Both the position numbers and the translations under genes were made by a program. From NCBI GenBank assembly GCA_027603945.1, contig JADIIU010000095.1, forward strand, positions 1 through 50,135: a DNA stretch of 50,135 bases, read 5' to 3'. Below, in pieces: positions 44,166-50,135 of this stretch. Source of the stretch: Terramyces sp. JEL0728. Its lineage: Eukaryota; Chytridiomycota; Chytridiomycetes; Rhizophydiales; Terramycetaceae. Each line of letters begins with the position of its first letter. Position 1 is the first letter of the stretch. A model generated the notes under the pieces. That model made no database searches. It was not told where the DNA came from and saw only the letters and a list, made by a program, of their open reading frames with translations.

Positions 44166-44817
44166 TTAAATCAGCTTCTTTTCGTAAAAGAATGTCTTTA
44201 GTCTCTTTAACTGCCAACCGCAAGTGACAACTAAAATCGCAGTTTGAAGCAGTGTATACGTGTATGATCGTGTGTTTAACCTTTCACTTTCATGTCTCAG
44301 TTCCTCTTCGCGTTCCTTTTGCAGTTTCAGTTCATTACGAACATTGTCTGCTGTCTGAATCAGATCCTTAGTCCGGAACTTAAATTCCAATTTAATATTG
44401 ATTTACCATTCAAGTAACCTTTAGCTTTACCGTCTCTTGGCTGTTCATTTCCAAACTGCAGATCAAAATATATTTTGGTATGAGTGCCAAACCAATCTGG
44501 GGTGTGTGGAGTAATGCAAACCTTGTGAATTCCGGGTTCAGCTTTATTAATAAGGTGTTACCAGTCGTAAACCTAAATTTCCCCTTATTGGCTCCACTTG
44601 TATCAACCAAATTGTGTCCTGTATGGTCGCTATGCACCACAATTTTCAGTGTTGTTAACTTGTCTTCAATGTACGCATTCAGATTTGCTTCGTGATTTAA
44701 TACTTTATATGCCCCGACGATTGTCGTGTGAACTGCGAGCTCCTCGTAGAAACATCTGGTTTCTGAAGCCTCGAGGTAAAAATGCAGGCTGTTCACTAAT
44801 CCAAACAACCAGATCAT
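44166..44817 (-). CDS. p24/TMED family cargo receptor (emp24/gp25L)
   Basis: A first intron at 44542-44561 (20 nt) is canonical. To keep the frame, a second 20-nt segment at 44387-44406 must be removed, but it ends GG instead of AG; the product is then 203 residues, the usual p24 size. Features: signal peptide ending near LHFYLEASETRCFYEEL (the start of the GOLD domain), GKFRFTTAEPGIHKVCITPH and TKIYFDLQFGNEQ, then a coiled coil (VRNELKLQKEREEELR), one membrane helix (LLQTAILVVTCGWQ) and the short cytosolic tail RLKTFFYEKKLI with a dilysine-like and FF motif for COPI/COPII. It cycles between ER and Golgi. Its start is 16 bp from the divergent Scm3-like gene. Confidence 0.85.
44387..44406 (-). 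other. Putative 20-nt intron with non-AG 3' end (GT...GG)
   Basis: On the minus strand it reads GTAAATCAATATTAAATTGG. Length, GTAAAT donor and TATTAAAT branch-like sequence are typical. Only the final dinucleotide is GG where AG is expected. Splicing here is the only option found that links the GOLD domain to the p24 coiled coil in frame. Confidence 0.5.
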
Positions 44818-44833
44818 TTTCGAAAAATTTGAA
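44818..44833. promoter_or_regulatory. 16-bp divergent spacer between p24 and Scm3-like start codons
   Basis: The two ATGs face away from each other with 16 bp between them. Promoter sequences must overlap coding DNA or transcripts must overlap. Confidence 0.65.
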
Positions 44834-46043
44834 ATGACTGTCCAAGAAGAACCAAAGCTAGAAAAGAAAGAAAAAGAGTTGGATTTTCTTCGGTTCAAGT
44901 CGCAGTTTAGATTGAAATTGGCTTGGGATAATATCATTGAAAAATACAGCAAAGATTTCGAAGGAGAAACGGATGAGATTGATTTGGAGACTGAAAAGGC
45001 AAGTATCGTTAATCTAGATTGTAATAGATCGGGGAGCGCTCCGCAGGTCTGAAGCTAAAGTCTTTGGCACGACTGATAGTAACCATATTAGCCCAGAAAA
45101 AGCTAAAGAAGCTTGGAAATCCCCTACTGTCAGAAACTTGTTTGAAGAAAAGGGCTTGATTGATTATTATGACGATGGATCATTAGATTTGGATGAAATA
45201 ATCGCCAGAAAGCAAAACGAGATTGAACATGATGGTTATAGCAGCGGGTCAGATATAGAAGACTTGCAATCGCCAATCAGATATCCAAGGTATATTGTTC
45301 CGCGCTATTTGCATCGACCAAGAATTGTTAGATATCCAACCATAGTTAATACACAACTGCCCTGGCATGGCCAATTGATGTACAAGAGAAGAATGGCGAG
45401 ACTGCGGCAATACACCGAAGGTACAAGCGATGAATATGAATCCGACAAAGACGAGCAGTTCCTAGAAGATGAACGCTATGATTCAGACGACGAAAATGCT
45501 GGCAAGGAGAATTTATCAGAGGACAATAATCGTGAAGGCGATCTGCAAGTATCAGATACCGATAGTAATAACTGTGTTGAACTGAACGAAGACAAAGACG
45601 AACTAATTGACTATCCATCGGATAAGGAAAAGGCAGACGTATTGGCAGAATTAGACCCTGACTCGCCTCATAGGTCAGCGTCAACCCCAAGACGGATCTC
45701 TAGCTATAGTGAGGGTGATAAAGAGAATTGGGATCCAAACACTGCTCATGAAAAGCCGAAAAGAGAGCACTTTGACGACCAAATCAGGGATGCAAATTGT
45801 CACAGATATCCTGCATCCATTTACCACACTCCAAAACGAATAAGAGTTATGCCTGCCCCAGTGTACTCTGCTATTCGCTACGTTTCCCCGCGAATGCATT
45901 CATATCCTACCTATAGCGCGCCGCGTTATCCTATTAGATATCAAATCCCAGTAAAGATGGATGCTGAAGAACAAAAAACCATACCGAAACCCGAAATTTC
46001 ACACTCAAAAGAAAGCGATGAAGATGAACTATTGACGTGTTGA
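44834..46043 (+). CDS. Scm3/HJURP-like protein, candidate CENP-A chaperone
   Basis: Two exons, 396 residues; a 19-nt GC-AG intron at 44999-45017. After splicing the N-terminal ~70 residues read LRFKSQFRLKLAWDNIIEKY, SKDFEGETDEIDLETEKIVI and DRGALRR, resembling the fungal Scm3 block with the pattern KYGxDF...DEIDLxTGEIVxDNGHL. The rest is acidic, Ser/Asp/Glu-rich and then Arg/Tyr/Pro-rich (RYPRYIVPRYLHRPR), with no other domain. Scm3 deposits the centromeric histone CENP-A. The match rests on one short motif recalled from the family, so the call is tentative. Confidence 0.6.
44999..45017 (+). other. GC-AG ultrashort intron in the Scm3-like gene
   Basis: Sequence GCAAGTATCGTTAATCTAG, 19 nt. 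Removal changes a frame ending soon after into DLETEKIVIDRGALRR and a further ~330 residues. It is the second GCAAG-type donor in the window. Confidence 0.85.
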
Positions 46044-46112
46044 AACTAATTTATAAATACGTTTTCTAATATAATAAATTCAAATTTGATTCCGAATGAG
46101 GTACTATTATAT

Positions 46113-46438
46113 TTATTTTGGTTTGGAGACTTGTTTTAGTTCATATAATTGCCCTGATATTAAAAATATTTACCCAGCTGTTCTGGAGACAACGAGTCCA
46201 ATTCCTCTTTACTTAGCTTTATACCAGTAACTTTGCTGTGTAATTTTACCTGTTCTTCTAGTGCGTCTCTATATGCAGTCCAGCCCTGGATAAACCCAGG
46301 AACGTACTGCTCCTTAGCCGTTCTGTGTAATCTGAATTCCTCTTTTACATATCTGTTTCCAATCAAGCGCAAATCTGGCGGTAGTTGTCTATGCAACCGA
46401 CGGATATTTTTATATAGGTCGAGGATCTGTTTCTGCAT
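46113..46438 (-). CDS. SDHAF3: Succinate dehydrogenase assembly factor SDHAF3/Acn9
   Basis: Two exons, 101 residues; a 20-nt intron at 46154-46173 changes the end from GKYF to GQLYELKQVSKPK, as expected for the family. The LYR-type protein shows LYKNIRRLHRQLPPDLRLIG (LYK in place of LYR), NRYVKEEFRLHR, FIQGWTAYRDALEEQ and LSPEQLGQLYEL. SDHAF3 acts in the mitochondrial matrix, helping mature the iron-sulfur subunit of complex II. Its start codon is 8 bp from the GCN5 start. Confidence 0.93.
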
Positions 46439-46446
46439 CCTGAAAA
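46439..46446. promoter_or_regulatory. 8-bp divergent spacer between SDHAF3 and GCN5 start codons
   Basis: The closest divergent pair in the window. If GCN5 starts at its second ATG (46471) the gap is 32 bp. Either way, both promoters must lie within the opposite gene. Confidence 0.65.
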
Positions 46447-47670
46447 ATGGTAGAGAAAAGAAATCACGAACAAATGGAGAATAGCGACGACAGCCAGACA
46501 GAAGAAGTTCAGGATGTCGAAGTAAAGCAGGAAATTACTGAAGCATTTCCTCCAAAGATAACCAAGGCGATTATTGAAGAGAACGACGGAAAAGTCGAAT
46601 TTTGTGTGGTTTTAAACGATTCGACTGATCAATCAATGATTTTGCTGTCGGGATTGCGCTCCATATTTCAAAAACAGCTACCCAATATGCCTAAAGAGTA
46701 CATTGCTCGTTTGGTGTTTGATAAATCGCACTGTGCTATGGCTGTAGTTCGCAGGCCTTACACAGTGCTAGGAGGGATTACTTACAAGCCGTTTATCAAT
46801 GGCGGGTTTGCTGAAATTGTGTTCTGCGCCATAGATACCACTTGCCAGGTTCAGGGTTATGGATCAAGGTTGATGAGCCATGTTAAAGACCATGTTAAGG
46901 TAGCTCATGGAACAAAGCATTTCCTAACTTATGCAGATAACTATGCTATCGGATATTTCAAAAAACAGGGATTCACGACAGATATTACGCTGGAAAAGTC
47001 GTTGTGGATGGGGTATATCAAGGATTACGAAGGAGGAACTATTATGCAGGTAGTTGGTCTTAATCTGTAGTGCACCATGTTGGACAAGGTGAAATATCTG
47101 GATGCAGTAAACATTATGGCGGCACAGCGTTGGGTAAGCTGAATTAACTCTAGGCTGTTTTCAAAAAGATTAGAGATCACACAATGGCCCATATAGTACA
47201 CAAGAATAATTTATTTGATAATGGAGAAGAAAGCTTGGATCCAAGCAAGATACCTGGTCTAAGAGAAGCAGGCTGGATGCCAAATGCAAGTCATCTATCA
47301 TATAGACCAACCCCTAGGCAAAGAAGTCCGCTGTACATATTTATGAAAAAACTGCTGGATGAACTACATGAAAATACACATTCATGGCCATTTGTTGAAC
47401 CTGTTGCTGGCGTTCCTGACTATTACGATATCATAAAGAGCCCAATGGACCTGCGAACGTTGAATGATAATATTGAAGCAAACAAATATAATACACTGGA
47501 CGAATTCACTGCAGATGTGAACCTTATCTGGAATAACTGCAGGACCTATAATCAAGATGGATCCACATATGTAAAATGGTATGCGCATTATTAATTATAG
47601 CGCAAATAAGTTGGAAAAATGGTTCAAAGAGAGGTTCAAAATATTAAGAATTGAAATGGGTGTTCAATAA
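46447..47670 (+). CDS. GCN5: Histone acetyltransferase GCN5
   Basis: Four exons, 386 residues; introns 47050-47070 (21 nt), 47134-47153 (20 nt) and 47579-47600 (22 nt). The GNAT domain contains [29 protein letters not shown] with the catalytic Glu, the acetyl-CoA loop [10 protein letters not shown], and [17 protein letters not shown]. The linker carries [10 protein letters not shown], and the C-terminus is a bromodomain ([31 protein letters not shown], the conserved Asn in [25 protein letters not shown]). GCN5 acetylates histone H3 within SAGA/ADA. The start at 46447 gives a short acidic N-terminus; a second ATG at 46471 is possible. It converges on chitin synthase, 18 bp between stops. Confidence 0.96.
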
Positions 47671-47688
47671 ATGCATAGATCAAGTATA

Positions 47689-49789
47689 TTATCTGTTCCA
47701 GTCCGTGAATAGCCTTTCTGAGACGGATGCAATTTGTGGTAAATCGTAAGGATTATCTTCATCGTCAGAGCTAGAGTTGTTTCGCCCAAGCGAGGATGGC
47801 CTGGACGGTCTATAAGAATTGAACGATGACTGACTTTTGTTTACCAAGCTTATTCTAGATCGTGATCTGCGATCTCCTAAACTACTTTCATATCCGCTTT
47901 CGTCAGAGTCTCTGGATTCCTTTGAGTACATTGATTCTGTAAACCCAGGAGATCCTGAAGAGTCGTAGTCAATCAAGTCCAGTAAAAAGTCACTATTTCC
48001 TTCCAGCTGCAACTCTAAAAGTGTGATGGGTCTACTCAGGTCAATGCGCTGCACTGGTTCTTCTTGGTCTGTACGCGGACCTCCCCATGTTCTTACATTC
48101 CAAGTTAGTGTAGAGTATAAATTAATCAGCAAAAATATCCACGGGATGAATAATACAAGCACAGGGTACATCCAAAATATCTTGAATCTTCTCGTGACTA
48201 TGGCGAAAAAGAATGTCAGTATCCAACTGGCTAAATATGGAACCCAGAGCACTAGCGTCTGCGCTGTTGTGAATGAAACCCCAACGATGTATGAAAATAG
48301 AACCAAATACATTAAAAACCCAGTGGACTGAGATGAAAATAGTAGCAGCTTGTAGATGATTAGAAAGGGAACTCTGAACCACAATCTGACGTCACATAGG
48401 AAATACACTTCATTTGAGAGTGCACCCAGCAACCATCTTCGTCTTTGTTTCAGGAACGAAATCCAATTTCCTGGTGCTTCAGTTTTAGCCCTTGCTGATA
48501 AACAAAATCCAATAGAGTAACTTTTAGATTGCTCCATCAGGATATGTGTCAAATATCGATCTTCCCCCAAGTGATACCTATGAAAATCAAATATCTTTTC
48601 TGTGTTTAGATCTGAAAAGTATAGTTTCGATGCTTGTGCCAATTCCTTCAATCTGACGATAGTTAAAGCGCCGGGTAAGCAGGTTACACCGCCAAGTCCG
48701 GCTTCCAGCGCTCTTGAAAATATTTGCCCCAGCACATACTCTGTGTCTTGAAAAAACCAATATGGATTAAACCCTCGTGATGAAATTGCAGAGATAAATC
48801 CAGTCATTCCCACCATTTCCCTGTTGTCCTCCATTGCTCGTAGAAATTCCAACATACAGTCCCTATGTAAAATGATGTCGGAATCAATAAATAATACAAA
48901 TGTTCCCTTTTCTCTTCCTTCGTAAGCATCGATAATTTGCTCAAATGTCGCTGCTTGGGTATTTCGTTTCCCTCCATGGGGAAATCTGTTGACTATGAAA
49001 TGTATTCGTTGATATATAACCAACACTCTTTCTTTGTAAGCATTCTTTGGCAATTCCTCTCCTCCTGCCAAATATCTCATCAAGTGAAGATACAGCTCGC
49101 TGACTTTGTCCGAATCGAATGACAGATACACTACCATCTTGTTCGCAGGATAAACCGACTGCACTATAGATTCTACTGCGTTGATAAGTGCATCTTTATC
49201 CTCATTGTAGATCGGCATGACGATAATCTAAATTATTTCCATTTACCATATTCGCGATTTTCTTGTTCCTCATCCTCTTTTTTACCCTTTTCTTTGCTTT
49301 GTTGATTACCTTGCTGCTCAACCTGCCTGAATTTCTCCACATCCTGTATTTGATTGACCAGCCAATGGCAAATAATAATGGGAGTACAAGTAAAACCACA
49401 TACAATATTAGCAAGATTGCGAACGAGGTCTTGGTTAGTTTCAACTTACTGAATAAATAAAGTTTGGAAGTATTGGCACTCCGCTGACTGGAATAAACAT
49501 CATGAATAACGGGATATAAGCCAAACGGATTATGCTGAAAACAAGGGCGATGACCACAGGCCCAATTACTTTCTTGCCAAGCGACAGTGCTAATCCATGG
49601 TATAAATTAATTGTGTACACTCCAAAATCAATAATTCCACAAACTACTAGCAACAATTGAATCCCTGCAATTACTGAATTATCTTTCCATAGCGCCGTAC
49701 TGGGATTGTTTGCCTATGTTAGTAATTCGTACGAAATCGGTTGCATTGAATATGGACGAAAAGAAACCGCTGTTGCTGGTTTGGTTCAT
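47689..49789 (-). CDS. Chitin synthase (GT2 family)
   Basis: Four exons, 680 residues; introns 49714-49732 (19 nt), 49430-49449 (20 nt) and 49228-49246 (19 nt). The N-terminal ~170 residues have three or four membrane helices (LLLVVCGIIDFGVYTI, VVIALVFSIIRLAYIPLFMM, AILLILYVVLLVLPLLFAIG). The catalytic domain carries VMPIYNEDKDAL, HGGKRNTQ, FVLFIDSDIIL, PGALTIVRL, GEDRYLTHIL and QRRRW, followed by more helices and a Ser-rich tail with likely phosphorylation sites. It makes cell-wall chitin from UDP-GlcNAc at the plasma membrane. It is short and lacks a myosin head or cytochrome b5 domain, suggesting a division-2 class without those modules. Confidence 0.94.
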
Positions 49790-50007
49790 TTTTTGTAGAC
49801 AAAGCCACGATATTTTGATTTGTTGACACTCAACGAAATTCATTCTCACTGAAAAACTCCCGATTGTTCATCGCTGGTGCTGTCTCATCGAGTTGGTTTG
49901 CCTTGTATTTCTCCATTGGCAGTTAGTTTCGCAGTATGGCCATTCGACTCTCCAGCTATTAGGTAAAAGACAAATCACTTGGTAGCTTGCAATTCTGTTC
50001 AAGTAAA
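49790..50007. other. Upstream region of chitin synthase
   Basis: 218 bp between the chitin synthase start and the stop of the partial gene at the right edge; no gene or RNA recognised. Confidence 0.4.
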
Positions 50008-50135
50008 TTAGTTTTTTATTTTATAAATCTTCTTCAAATCAGTCAAATCACCGTCCAACTTTTGAAAAATTGAATTTACAACGGGGTTGGAGAAAAAAGT
50101 GGACAGTTTGAAGTGGACTCCCGCCACAAACCAGC
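50008..50135 (-). CDS. 3' end of an unrecognised gene cut by the window edge
   Basis: A minus-strand frame enters from the right edge and ends at a TAA at 50008. The visible ~41 residues include KLSTFFSNPVVNSIFQKL and DLTDLKKIYKIKN. No family was recognised from this fragment. It lies on the same strand as chitin synthase, tandem to it. Confidence 0.4.
   Translation of the reverse strand, partial: WFVAGVHFKLSTFFSNPVVNSIFQKLDGDLTDLKKIYKIKN

Overview
This is nuclear DNA of a eukaryote with a very compact, intron-rich genome. The gene set is fungal or near-fungal: a chitin synthase with the QRRRW motif, an oligopeptide transporter, a Hal4/Sat4-like kinase, an Ssp1/CaMKK-like kinase, an Scm3-like CENP-A chaperone candidate and a fungal-type condensin CAP-H. 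It also encodes a TTLL1-type tubulin polyglutamylase and a SPATA4-like calponin-homology protein, both typical of organisms that build flagella. The best guess is a zoosporic early-diverging fungus or close relative (chytrid, aphelid, rozellid or sanchytrid grade). The species cannot be fixed from the sequence alone.

The outstanding feature is the introns. Rebuilding the genes by hand gave about 93 introns, nearly all 18-23 nt long with a mode of 20 and then 19. They usually start GTA, have a branch-like YTAAY a few bases before the end, and finish AG. Removing them restores full-length conserved proteins, and every well-supported model has a length divisible by three. Raw open reading frames therefore break almost every gene into pieces; the coordinates below give whole spliced genes with intron positions.

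Layout. 0-8 kb: a truncated secreted mucin-like gene, an Upf1-like helicase, a RasGEF-PH protein, a small ORF, a second secreted mucin-like gene and an unrecognised spliced gene. 8-20 kb: Ssp1-like kinase, GPI transamidase GAA1/GPAA1, FCP1 phosphatase, condensin CAP-H, an unknown protein convergent with TTLL1, TBP and a third secreted gene. 20-32 kb: DUF1275 membrane protein, OPT transporter, GluRS fused to an EMAPII domain, a Polycomb RING1-like protein, HSP90, SPATA4-like and an RRM protein. 32-41.7 kb: aldo-keto reductase relative, SEC24, cystathionine gamma-lyase, Hal4-like kinase and VPS26. 41.7-49.8 kb: a strictly alternating array of TGT/QNG1, p24/Scm3-like, SDHAF3/GCN5 and chitin synthase, with only 22, 16 and 8 bp between divergent start codons and 9-70 bp between convergent ends.

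Functional links: TGT and QNG1, which use and salvage queuine, share one tiny divergent promoter. SEC24, p24 and GPAA1 belong to early secretory and GPI-anchor pathways, and VPS26 to retromer. CAP-H, the Scm3-like protein, TBP, FCP1, GCN5 and the RING1-like protein are chromatin or transcription factors. No rRNA, tRNA, transposon, CRISPR or viral element was recognised.
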